Shown piece after piece: positions 7,218 to 15,213 of a DNA stretch of 32,693 nucleotides. Both the position numbers and the translations under genes were made by a program. The DNA comes from CAZGDB01 sp964524705 (GTDB lineage: Bacteria > Pseudomonadota > Gammaproteobacteria > Berkiellales > Berkiellaceae), in the NCBI GenBank assembly GCA_964524705.1, contig CAZGDB010000021.1, forward strand, positions 1 to 32,693, written 5' to 3'. How positions within the stretch are numbered: the first letter of the stretch is position 1; every line of letters starts with the position of its first letter. The notes beneath the pieces are model-generated. The model did not search any database. It had not been told where the DNA came from and worked only from the letters and a program-made list of their open reading frames with translations.

Positions 7218-8618
7218 ATGCCTATGCTTCCTGATGTATTATGGGCGTATATTTTTAGTAAATTACCAACCACGCAAATCCGGCGTGCGATGTCTGCTTC
7301 CAAAGGACTATATCGCGCTGGGCAACTCCATTTTTTACAACAAACTGAACGACGTTTTTTATATCAGTATTTCACAGAAGATGAACGATATCGTATTTTT
7401 GCAGTGTTAAGTGCTGGATCTGAACTGAAAAAACAAGCCTTATGGAAAAAACTAAAGCAGCGTTTATTGTCTTATAGACAACATCCAGAGCTGCCGACTG
7501 TTTATAAAATTGAATTGGATTATTTATTAACCTCAGCAGTGATGCTCAGACAGGCGTGTTTACCTGAAAATGCTTATGTCTTATCTTTGTGGAAAACATC
7601 GATGGTGAGTGAAATATTAAAAACACACGATGTGAATATTATTCCTTATTTTAAATATGCTAATTTATCTACGCGTTTATCTTGTATGAAACTGACATTG
7701 TCGTTGGTCCCCTTAGAAGTAGGGCAAGCATTGGTGGAGCAGTTTTTTGAGGATTATCGTACTTTTGGAGTGCCGGTATCAGAGGTTGAATTGCCAGATC
7801 TGAATGATGCCACCTTAGAGAATTTGTACAGCCTATTTGCTACAGGGTATAAAACACTCTTAGTAGAAAAAATTAAAGCATTACAATTAAATGTCAACTT
7901 AGAGAACATGTCAGGATTTGAAGGCACAGCGGCTGGTTTTCAGAATGCTTTAATTAAAAGGGATATTAGATTAGGTGTTTTTTATATCGTGCAAGGTTGT
8001 TTTGCAGAGTCTGAATCATCACAAATAGGGCTGCCAATGCTCGGTAATGATTTACTCATTAACGCATTGCTAGATAAAGGTCAATGTGCCCTACATTTGG
8101 CGGTTAGTCATGGATGCTTTGCGTTGGTACAAGTGTTATTGTTGGCGGGCGCTGAAATTAATATACGTACGGATGCTGGACAGAGTCCTGTACATTTTAC
8201 AGCGAATGCAGGTAAACAGAGTGAAAATATTCTCCAGCTATTGCAGTGCTATGGTGCAGAACTAGGTATGCCTGATGATAATGGACATACCCCTTTGCAG
8301 ATGATGGCAATGTATGGCAACTTAGCAGGTGCGCAAGCATTGTTGGAGTATCAGGTGGCTCTGAATATGAAAGATGCTAATGGTCATACTGCTATTCAAT
8401 ATGCACGTCAGTATAAGCATCCTAAAATAGAGGCATTATTAATCAAACACCAGGCAACCCCAATACCAACAACCGTAGAGAGTACACCTGTTCTAAGACC
8501 GTTAACGCACGCTGCTACTGCAGTACGGTACTCTAAATGCATCAAGCATCCTTTAAGCGCCAGTACGGTGTCACTTTCAGAGTGTGAAACCGCTAAAGAA
8601 GTGTATATTCCTAAATAA
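7218..8618 (+). CDS. F-box-like and ankyrin-repeat protein, candidate secreted effector
   Basis: The 466-residue protein has two eukaryotic-type modules. Residues 3-36 (LPDVLWAYIFSKLPTTQIRR, then AMSASKGLYRAG) fit the F-box pattern LPDELL..IFSYLP...L...S.VCK.W. Residues 286-412 contain four ankyrin repeats, e.g. GQCALHLAVSHGCFALVQVL, NGHTPLQMMAMYGNLAGAQA and NGHTAIQYARQYKHPKIEAL. The middle (40-280) is helical with no recognised domain. No signal peptide or membrane segment is visible. F-box proteins recruit host SCF ubiquitin ligase through Skp1, and F-box/ankyrin proteins such as Legionella AnkB are known Dot/Icm effectors; a similar role here is inference. GAGG (7207-7210) supports the ATG at 7218. 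The gene lies just downstream of tRNA-Pro, a common insertion site. Confidence 0.8.
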   Translation: MPMLPDVLWAYIFSKLPTTQIRRAMSASKGLYRAGQLHFLQQTERRFLYQYFTEDERYRIFAVLSAGSELKKQALWKKLKQRLLSYRQHPELPTVYKIELDYLLTSAVMLRQACLPENAYVLSLWKTSMVSEILKTHDVNIIPYFKYANLSTRLSCMKLTLSLVPLEVGQALVEQFFEDYRTFGVPVSEVELPDLNDATLENLYSLFATGYKTLLVEKIKALQLNVNLENMSGFEGTAAGFQNALIKRDIRLGVFYIVQGCFAESESSQIGLPMLGNDLLINALLDKGQCALHLAVSHGCFALVQVLLLAGAEINIRTDAGQSPVHFTANAGKQSENILQLLQCYGAELGMPDDNGHTPLQMMAMYGNLAGAQALLEYQVALNMKDANGHTAIQYARQYKHPKIEALLIKHQATPIPTTVESTPVLRPLTHAATAVRYSKCIKHPLSASTVSLSECETAKEVYIPK

Positions 8619-8635
8619 AATACTAGCTATTTGCA

Positions 8636-9562
8636 TTAGGCTATCTCTACGTACCGATGCGCCCTAATCGCACTTAAAAAAGGCTCAGATTCTATCTGTA
8701 CATCGCTACGTTTCTCAGTGCGCTGGAGTGCCTTTTTTTGACTTTGTGGAGGCACCAGCAGGGGCGGCTCCTGCAGCTGAGTGGCTTCATAAAATAAAGG
8801 GACCGCACCTTTGAGCATCATTCTGTCTTTACTATTATAAACCGGCTCTGTAAGTACCACATTGGTTCGTAGATGTGGGGCGAGGGTTTGTACAATAGCC
8901 AGATTTTGGTGTGGGGATAAGGTTGCCAATTTTTGTAATTGATACTGAATTCCTGGCTGTTGCTCCCCTTTCTCTTTTAAAAGACGCTCTGCCATTTGCC
9001 AACTGATTTTAGTGATGGCACGGGTATGTGCCCAGGTCCAACTGATGCGTAAAGGAGGGCAGGGAAGTATAGGAATAATCCGATAACACTGTTTTAGATG
9101 TAAACGACCTAAACCAATACGCTTTAAGCGTTGATTGGTTTCTTCTGCGCGCTGTGTTAGTAAGGCTTCCCAAGCAGCAGTACTGTGTTTGACAGGTACT
9201 TTATTTTTTTTCATCCCTACAATCGCCGCTTTAAAAGCAAGTTTTGCTTTATTCACTGTCGCGATAGCCTCCAATGTTTTTCTTGAGGAGGCAAAACACC
9301 CTGCCCAGATTAAAATTTCACGTGGGTCTTGGGTATCTAAATATTCTAATTGTCCTAAAAATTGTGCGACTCGCGCTCTTAAAGGGCTACCTGCTTTAAA
9401 ACATAAACCAGCCGGTAATTCCTCATCTGCCCACCCAAAAAGATACTCATCTGCTAGGATAGACTCTTTAAAATATTCAATACTGCGCTGCAATACCTTA
9501 AATGTGCTTAAAGTCTGCTCAATGGCTTCACTTTCACTTAAGACTCGGTCTTGATCTGACAT
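8636..9562 (-). CDS. tus: Tus-family DNA replication terminus site-binding protein
   Basis: The 308-residue length matches E. coli Tus (309). Similarity recalled from the family: LPAGLCF against LPGVLCY; IATVNKAKLAF against the IQHINKLKTTF region; CYRIIPILPCPPLRISWTWA followed by HTRAITKI, against [20 protein letters not shown] followed by KHIIKNL; and LAPHLRTNVVLTEPVYN against the core strands ending in RVWYKG. Tus binds Ter sites and blocks the replication fork from one side. I chose the start at 9562, preceded by GGGAG on the minus strand with 6-bp spacing; a start at 9640 would add 26 residues unlike the family. The start lies 25 bp inside the rlmJ 3' end, so the two are likely co-transcribed. 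The His-containing segment that forms the lock pocket in E. coli Tus (near WVHRH) is not clearly present, so fork-arrest ability is uncertain. Confidence 0.75.
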   Translation of the reverse strand: MSDQDRVLSESEAIEQTLSTFKVLQRSIEYFKESILADEYLFGWADEELPAGLCFKAGSPLRARVAQFLGQLEYLDTQDPREILIWAGCFASSRKTLEAIATVNKAKLAFKAAIVGMKKNKVPVKHSTAAWEALLTQRAEETNQRLKRIGLGRLHLKQCYRIIPILPCPPLRISWTWAHTRAITKISWQMAERLLKEKGEQQPGIQYQLQKLATLSPHQNLAIVQTLAPHLRTNVVLTEPVYNSKDRMMLKGAVPLFYEATQLQEPPLLVPPQSQKKALQRTEKRSDVQIESEPFLSAIRAHRYVEIA

Positions 9563-10350
9563 GTTACGCTCCCACTCCCTGGTGCCATCAGTTGAATTGC
9601 TGCTTGTAACTGCGGTAATAATGTTTTTTCTAACTGCCAAGGGGGATTACCAATCCAGATCCCACAGGCCCGTAGTCTTTCACTTAAAGTATCTTGGGTT
9701 AAAAAACACTCAAAGTTGAGTTGTGGTATAGGTAGTTGCGATAAGGTCCGAATATACCCTAAGGCCTTAAAATCTTTCATCGGATACCACACGATATAAC
9801 AGCCTTGCGGAAACTTCGCATAGGCGGCTTTCACAGTGTTATGTAAGGTTGCGAACTCATCCTTAGCTTCAAATGGAGGGTCTATTAAAATTACCCCACG
9901 ATTAGGTTTTGGAGGCGTGAGTGCTAACAGTGCTTCATAGCCATTGCGATTATGCACTGCAATATTTTTAATTTTTTGAGTTGCGTGTTTCAAGAGTGAG
10001 GCGACCTCAGGTACAACCTCACAGGCTATACATTTATCTGTAGCCTCTAATAACGTATGCGCAAACCATACAGAGCCTGGGTAATGTCCAGGGCCTACTT
10101 TGGATACTAAGTCTAAGTAACGGGCTAATAGAGGGTGTGGGTTAGCTTGTAGGGCCTGTATACCCTCTTTGAACTCTTGGGTACGCTGTGCCTGATCTTG
10201 CGCGAAGTCGTAGGTCCATTGCCCTGCATGGGTGTCAATATACACCATAGGGTTGGGCTTTTTTTTATAATAGTCTAAGACCGCAATAAGACTGAGATGT
10301 TTTACAACATCAGCAAAGTTGCCGGCATGGTAAATATGTTGGTAGTTCAC
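9538..10350 (-). CDS. rlmJ: 23S rRNA (adenine-2030-N6)-methyltransferase RlmJ
   Basis: RlmJ methylates A2030 of 23S rRNA using S-adenosylmethionine. The signature N-terminus NYQHIYHAGNFADVVKHL, the SAM-binding YIDTHAG (37-43), the YPGS motif (90-93), the catalytic motif IV LIDPPF (D157) and the closing GIWIGNPPWQLE are all present. I start at the GTG at 10350 (270 residues; E. coli has 280), because homology begins exactly there. The frame stays open upstream to 10575, but that extension overlaps the divergent gene and resembles nothing. No clear Shine-Dalgarno precedes the GTG. The Tus-like gene begins inside its 3' end. Confidence 0.93.
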   Translation of the reverse strand: MNYQHIYHAGNFADVVKHLSLIAVLDYYKKKPNPMVYIDTHAGQWTYDFAQDQAQRTQEFKEGIQALQANPHPLLARYLDLVSKVGPGHYPGSVWFAHTLLEATDKCIACEVVPEVASLLKHATQKIKNIAVHNRNGYEALLALTPPKPNRGVILIDPPFEAKDEFATLHNTVKAAYAKFPQGCYIVWYPMKDFKALGYIRTLSQLPIPQLNFECFLTQDTLSERLRACGIWIGNPPWQLEKTLLPQLQAAIQLMAPGSGSVTCQIKTES

Positions 10351-10402
10351 AATTGAGTCGATAAGATGGTATAACCTGGCCCATACTAATAACTTTGGCA
10401 GC

Positions 10403-11215
10403 ATGATGGAAGCCTTGGTCTTTAAAAAACTCAAAATTAACCCCGGTGAACCCTTACAATATACCCTTGAGAGTAATAACCAGACGTTAGTACTGAATTC
10501 TGTGTTAGGAAACACAATAACTATTAAGTGCAGCACCCATTTAAACTGTGTGCATTGTGGGAGAACAATAACCAAAGGCTATCAAGGTGGGTATTGCTAT
10601 CCTTGTACTCAACGCTTAGCACAATGTGATATGTGTATTTTAAAACCCCAGCAATGTCATTTTCATCTAGGGACTTGTAGCGAACCAGAATGGGGTATAC
10701 AGCATTGCATGAAACCGCATGTAGTGTATTTATCCAATACTTCTGGACTAAAGGTTGGGATTTCAAGAGGCACCAATATCCCTTACCGTTGGCTCGACCA
10801 AGGCGCACAACAAGCATTAGTTTTATATGAAGTATCCACCAGAAGGGTGTCTGGGTTATTGGAAGTAGCGGCTATGGAGTTTGTAGCAGATAAGACGAAT
10901 TGGCGTCAAATGCTGAAAATGGATGCACCAGAAGTAGATATCTTAGCTTTTGCAGCAGCGCTCAAAACAAAATTAGCCACCAAGGTTGTTGCCTTACAAA
11001 AAGAATTTGGAGAAGAGGCTGTGCAAAGCGTAGAACCTCAACTTTCTACCTTTAGTTATCCTATTTTAGAATACCCTCCTAAAATACAAAGTTTGAAACT
11101 TAACCCGACTTATACGGGTAGGTTATTAGGTATCAAAGGACAGTATTTGCTCTTTGATGAGGGCGTGATGAATATCCGTAATTATGCAGGACATCAATTA
11201 ACCTGGCAGTGTTGA
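10403..11215 (+). CDS. DUF2797 family cysteine-rich protein
   Basis: This 270-residue protein has an N-terminal beta domain, then dense metal-ligand pairs: CVHC (49-52), CYPC (65-68), CDMC (75-78), and C85, C92 and C102. A block VYLSNTSGLKVGISRGTNIP follows and then RWLDQGAQQA, which is characteristic of DUF2797 and reminiscent of the GIY-YIG strand pattern. The function of the family is not established; zinc binding is likely from the cysteine spacing. It is divergent from rlmJ with only 52 bp between the starts, which must hold both promoters. Two ATGs stand in frame at 10403 and 10406 and neither has a good RBS, so the exact start is uncertain. It is followed after 49 bp by ampD. Confidence 0.8.
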   Translation: MMEALVFKKLKINPGEPLQYTLESNNQTLVLNSVLGNTITIKCSTHLNCVHCGRTITKGYQGGYCYPCTQRLAQCDMCILKPQQCHFHLGTCSEPEWGIQHCMKPHVVYLSNTSGLKVGISRGTNIPYRWLDQGAQQALVLYEVSTRRVSGLLEVAAMEFVADKTNWRQMLKMDAPEVDILAFAAALKTKLATKVVALQKEFGEEAVQSVEPQLSTFSYPILEYPPKIQSLKLNPTYTGRLLGIKGQYLLFDEGVMNIRNYAGHQLTWQC

Positions 11216-11264
11216 GGATTATTCTGTTATCTTCTGTAGATGTTGTGCAGATAAGGATGGGGCG

Positions 11265-11834
11265 ATGTGGAAATTTGATGAAAATGGTTGGATCGTAAGT
11301 CCTGATATTAATTGGGTGGTCTCTCCTAATTTTAATAAACGTCCCAGCGAGACTGTAGACTTAATTGTTATCCACGGTATCGGTATTCCCAAAGGTACCT
11401 TTCATACACCGCATATTTTAAACCTCTTTACCAATCAATTGGATTGTACGTTACATCCAGAGTTTGCTGATTTAGAGGGACTAAAAGTCTCTGCGCATTT
11501 TTTAATTACGCGAGCCGGGGAGATTATTCAGTTTGTGTCGGTATTTGATAGAGCTTGGCATGCGGGGGAATCTAGTTTTGAAGGTAGGCCTGATTGTAAT
11601 GATTACGCTATAGGGATAGAACTTGAGGGCGCAGATGATATCCCTTATACGCCTGTACAGTATGAGAAAGCAAACGAACTTTGTGTTTGGTTGATGATGC
11701 AATTCCCCGAAATTACTCCCAAAAGAGTCGTAAGACATAGCGATATTGCCCCAGAAAGAAAAACAGACCCCGGTCCCGCCTTCTCTTGGGAGGAGTTTTT
11801 AGCTAATATGCACAAGGTGTATGCAGGTCTCTAA
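11265..11834 (+). CDS. ampD: 1,6-anhydro-N-acetylmuramyl-L-alanine amidase
   Basis: Cytoplasmic zinc amidase that splits the peptide from anhydro-muropeptides during cell-wall recycling; in other bacteria its loss induces AmpC beta-lactamase through AmpR. The 189 residues match AmpD throughout: LIVIHGIG (zinc ligand H37), VSAHFLITRAGEIIQFV, RAWHAG, NDYAIGIELEG (catalytic Glu region), and VRHSDIAPERKTDPGPAF (zinc ligands H158 and D168, with K166). An AAGGA at 11252-11256 precedes the ATG. No ampR or ampC is in the window. ampE follows after 19 bp. Confidence 0.96.
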   Translation: MWKFDENGWIVSPDINWVVSPNFNKRPSETVDLIVIHGIGIPKGTFHTPHILNLFTNQLDCTLHPEFADLEGLKVSAHFLITRAGEIIQFVSVFDRAWHAGESSFEGRPDCNDYAIGIELEGADDIPYTPVQYEKANELCVWLMMQFPEITPKRVVRHSDIAPERKTDPGPAFSWEEFLANMHKVYAGL

Positions 11835-11853
11835 AATAAAGTAAGGAAACTAA

Positions 11854-12534
11854 ATGTACGCGCTGATAACACTGTTGATTGCACTTTGGTTACATCAATA
11901 TTACCCCATGCCTGAAGGATTTAGGCTGAAGCCATATTTATTGATGCTCAAGGACAGAATGAGCACTTGGGTGGGTGGATCGTATGAAGTGTGGGCAACT
12001 TTAGTTGCGTTAGGCCTTGGCACACAAGTGATATTTAGTGTGTTGGGATGGATGAGTCCTATCTTAGCGTTGTTAGTGGGGGTCTTTGTACTGTGGGCGT
12101 GTTTTGTAAAAATTACGCCTGAAGAGGCGATGATTTGGCAAGCACAAGAAGGTATTTTTTCTGTCATGTTTTGGTTTGGGTTGTTAGGGCCTATGGGTGC
12201 GGTGGTGTATCGCGCGGTTAAAAGTTTTGAACAAACCAGCTTTATTGCTGGAGAAGAGAATGAGTTATTGAACAAGTTAGCATTTTTAATGGATTGGATC
12301 CCAGTACGGGTGACACTGTTTATTTTTGGGTTGGTGGGGCGTTTTGTGCCTACTTTCAAAAATATTCAGTTGATGTTTAAAGAACCACATCCACAGTTGG
12401 TTGAGCATGGTGCAAGACAGGCCTTAGAAAAAGAAGAATTAGAATTAGACTCAGTGTTGGCTTATCAAAACCTGTTAATACGTAGTTTATTAGCATGGGT
12501 ATTGTTGATAGGGCTTTGGTATATTTTGATTTAG
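11854..12534 (+). CDS. ampE: AmpE-family inner-membrane protein
   Basis: AmpE is an integral membrane protein encoded with AmpD and proposed to act as a sensor in the beta-lactamase response; its biochemical role is unsettled. The 226-residue chain has several hydrophobic segments (about 1-14, 45-90, 104-118, 152-165, 208-226) and the family signature FWFGLLGPMGAVVYR followed by LDWIPVRVTLFIFGLVG. It is shorter than E. coli AmpE (284), mainly in the N-terminal loop. The gene order ampD-ampE supports the call. Its stop is 18 bp before aceE. Confidence 0.85.
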   Translation: MYALITLLIALWLHQYYPMPEGFRLKPYLLMLKDRMSTWVGGSYEVWATLVALGLGTQVIFSVLGWMSPILALLVGVFVLWACFVKITPEEAMIWQAQEGIFSVMFWFGLLGPMGAVVYRAVKSFEQTSFIAGEENELLNKLAFLMDWIPVRVTLFIFGLVGRFVPTFKNIQLMFKEPHPQLVEHGARQALEKEELELDSVLAYQNLLIRSLLAWVLLIGLWYILI

Positions 12535-12552
12535 AAAAAGATGTAAAAAAAA

Positions 12553-15201
12553 ATGTTAGTAGAAGATCCTGTTGAAACGCAAGAATGGTTAGAAGCTTTG
12601 GCTTCTGTTGTAGACTCCGAAGGGGTAGAGCGTGCGCGTGTCCTGATGGCACAACTGTGGCAACGGGCACAGCAGTATGGCTGTGCGCCCACTGCCACCC
12701 TGAATACTCCGTATTGTAATACTATCAGTGCGGTGGAAGATCCAGAGTTAGATCCTGAGGAATTAGCCGTGGCAGCACGGTTACGGTCTTGGATCCGATG
12801 GAATGCGATGGTAATGGTCGTACGTGCGCAGCAAGATGGTGCAGATCTAGGTGGGCATATTGGGACCTTCGCATCGGCGGCAGTATTATACGATATTGGA
12901 TTTAATCACTTTTGGCGCGCGCCTAATGCGACCCAATTAGGGGATATGATTTATTTTCAAGGTCATATTTCTCCTGGAATTTATGCACGCTCCTTTCTGG
13001 AAGGGCGTTTAACTGAAAAACATTTAGAAAATTTTAGAAGAGAAGTAGATGGTAATGGGCTGTCTTCTTATCCGCATCCTTGGTTAATGCCAGATTATTG
13101 GCAGTTCCCAACGGTCTCTATGGGGCTTGGACCGCTACAAGCGATTTATCAAGCGCGTTTTATGAAATACCTAGAAGCGCGTGGTTTTTTAAGCCCTTCA
13201 GATCGTAAGGTCTGGTGTTTTTGTGGGGATGGGGAAATGGATGAGCCTGAATCCATTGGTGCATTAACCGTTGCTGCACGTGAAAAGTTGAACAATCTGG
13301 TTTTTGTAGTGAACTGTAATTTACAGCGCTTAGATGGACCGGTCCGTGGGAATGGTAAAATCATTCAAGAACTAGAAGCCTTATTTGCAGGGGCTGGCTG
13401 GGATGTTATTAAAGTGGTGTGGGGCGATAAGTGGGATGCCTTATTAGAAAAAGATACTTCTGGTAAGTTATTACAACGCATGGAAGAAGTCTTGGACGGT
13501 GAATACCAAAGCTATAAAGCCTTGGGTGGCGCTTATGTGAGAGAACATTTCTTTGGTAAATACCCAGAGCTCGCTGCACTGGTTGCAGATATGAGCGATG
13601 AAGAAATTTATAAATTAAATCGTGGTGGACACGATCCTGTTAAAGTCTATGCGGCCTATGAGCGTGCTAGCCGTGCTACCCGACCAACCGTTATTTTAGC
13701 TAAGACCGTGAAGGGGTATGGTTTAGGAAAAGCCGGTGAAGCCCGTAATGTGGCACATAATACTAAAAAATTAGCCTATGAAGACTTAAAAGCCTTTAGA
13801 GACCGTTTTCATTTACCGATTCCCGATGACCAATTGGAATCCTTGCCTTTTTATAAGCCAGCGGCTGATACCCCTGAAATGAAATACTTAAAGGCCTCAC
13901 GAGAACGTTTAGGGGGCTTTTTGCCGCAAAGGGCAAAACAAGCACCTATACAGTTAAAAATGCCTTCTCTAGAGAGTTTTGAATCGGTATTACAAGCTAG
14001 TGAGGATAGAACGTATTCTAGCACTATGGCTTTTGTGCGGATTTTGAATCTTTTAACTAAAGATCCCGAAATTGGTAAACGCATTGTCCCGATTGTCCCT
14101 GATGAAGCCCGTACCTTTGGTATGGAAGGCTTATTTAGACAGTTAGGGATTTATGCGGTTGAAGGCCAAAAATATAAGCCAGTGGATTCCCAAGAACTGA
14201 TGTTCTATAAAGAAGCTAAAGATGGACAAATTTTACAAGAAGGGATTAATGAATCCGGTTCTTTTTGTTCTTGGTTAGCTGCTGCAACCAGTTATAGTCA
14301 ACATCAATGTCCTATGATTCCTTTTTATATTTATTACTCGATGTTTGGACACCAACGTATTGGAGATCTAGCCTGGGCAGCAGGGGATTTACGTGCGAAG
14401 GGCTTCTTATTAGGGGCAACTGCAGGGCGCACGACTTTAAATGGCGAAGGTTTACAGCATCAAGATGGGCATAGTCATTTAATGGCAGCAACGATTCCAA
14501 ATTGTCGTAGTTATGATCCTACCTTTGGTTATGAAGTGGCGGTGATTATTCAACATGGGTTACAAGAAATGTATGGGGACAATAAAGATGTTCACTATTA
14601 CATTACTTTGATGAATGAGAACTATGCACATCCTGGTTTTGTCAAAGGCCAAGAGCAGGGCATTATTCGTGGAATGTATGCTTTAAAACAACATACGGCA
14701 GGTCCTTTAAAGGTTCAACTTTTAGGTTCGGGAACGATTTTAGTAGAAGTGCTCAAAGCTGCTGAACAGTTGGCAGAGCATTATCAAATTAGTTCAAACG
14801 TCTTTAGTGCGACGAGTTTTTCAGAATTACGTAGAGAGGCCTTAGATTGTGCGCGTTGGAATCTTTATCATCCTGACCAAGCACCCCGTGAGAGTTATGT
14901 GACCAGTCTCTTAAAAGCAGAAAATGGTCCTGTTGTGGCGGCAACGGATTATATGCGTTTAGTGCCAGATCAGATCCGACCCTTTATCCAAGCACCTTAT
15001 CATGTTTTAGGTACGGATGGGTTTGGACGTAGTGATACGCGTGCAAAACTACGTGAACATTTTGAAGTCGATGCGGCACATATCGTGTATCAGGCTTTAT
15101 ATGCCTTGGTACAAGAAGGTGCGCTACCCCTTACGGTGTTAGCAGATGCACAACAGCGTTATCATTTAACGCTGGATAAGCCCAACCCCTGGGAAAAATA
15201 A
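12553..15201 (+). CDS. aceE: Pyruvate dehydrogenase E1 component, homodimeric type
   Basis: E1 decarboxylates pyruvate with thiamine diphosphate and transfers the acetyl group to the lipoyl arm of E2. The 882 residues match the gammaproteobacterial single-chain E1 (887 in E. coli) from VETQEWLEALASVV through GGHIGTFASAA, YFQGHISPGIYARSFLEGRL and GNGLSSYPHPWLMP. The ThDP motif GDGEMDEP begins at G225 and ends at VVNCNLQRLDGP; the C-terminal half includes DEARTFGMEGLFRQ and GTDGFGRSDTR. The region before the ATG is A-rich without a strong Shine-Dalgarno. In E. coli aroP and pdhR lie between ampE and aceE; here ampE directly precedes it, so PdhR control is not encoded locally. Confidence 0.98.
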   Translation: MLVEDPVETQEWLEALASVVDSEGVERARVLMAQLWQRAQQYGCAPTATLNTPYCNTISAVEDPELDPEELAVAARLRSWIRWNAMVMVVRAQQDGADLGGHIGTFASAAVLYDIGFNHFWRAPNATQLGDMIYFQGHISPGIYARSFLEGRLTEKHLENFRREVDGNGLSSYPHPWLMPDYWQFPTVSMGLGPLQAIYQARFMKYLEARGFLSPSDRKVWCFCGDGEMDEPESIGALTVAAREKLNNLVFVVNCNLQRLDGPVRGNGKIIQELEALFAGAGWDVIKVVWGDKWDALLEKDTSGKLLQRMEEVLDGEYQSYKALGGAYVREHFFGKYPELAALVADMSDEEIYKLNRGGHDPVKVYAAYERASRATRPTVILAKTVKGYGLGKAGEARNVAHNTKKLAYEDLKAFRDRFHLPIPDDQLESLPFYKPAADTPEMKYLKASRERLGGFLPQRAKQAPIQLKMPSLESFESVLQASEDRTYSSTMAFVRILNLLTKDPEIGKRIVPIVPDEARTFGMEGLFRQLGIYAVEGQKYKPVDSQELMFYKEAKDGQILQEGINESGSFCSWLAAATSYSQHQCPMIPFYIYYSMFGHQRIGDLAWAAGDLRAKGFLLGATAGRTTLNGEGLQHQDGHSHLMAATIPNCRSYDPTFGYEVAVIIQHGLQEMYGDNKDVHYYITLMNENYAHPGFVKGQEQGIIRGMYALKQHTAGPLKVQLLGSGTILVEVLKAAEQLAEHYQISSNVFSATSFSELRREALDCARWNLYHPDQAPRESYVTSLLKAENGPVVAATDYMRLVPDQIRPFIQAPYHVLGTDGFGRSDTRAKLREHFEVDAAHIVYQALYALVQEGALPLTVLADAQQRYHLTLDKPNPWEK

Positions 15202-15213
15202 GGAAAACAAGGT

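Noticed and set aside
7066..8700. Integrated element with attachment-site repeat of the tRNA-Pro 3' end
   Set aside because: I found no second copy of the tRNA 3' end and no integrase gene in the window.
9135..9554. 139-codon open frame on the plus strand inside the Tus-like gene
   Set aside because: It is antisense to a well-supported gene, has no RBS and no recognisable protein features.
9563..9640. Upstream start for the Tus-like gene
   Set aside because: The ATG at 9562 has a good RBS and gives the family length; the longer form overlaps more of rlmJ and adds unlike residues.
10298..10313. Sequence close to an E. coli Ter core (ATGTTGTAA on the minus strand) near the Tus-like gene
   Set aside because: It encodes the conserved D-V-V-K-H of RlmJ and departs from Ter after the shared core; coincidence with coding sequence is the simpler reading.
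10351..10575. Upstream extension of rlmJ to 345 residues
   Set aside because: The extra 75 residues match nothing in the family and overlap the divergent DUF2797 gene and its promoter; homology begins at the GTG at 10350.
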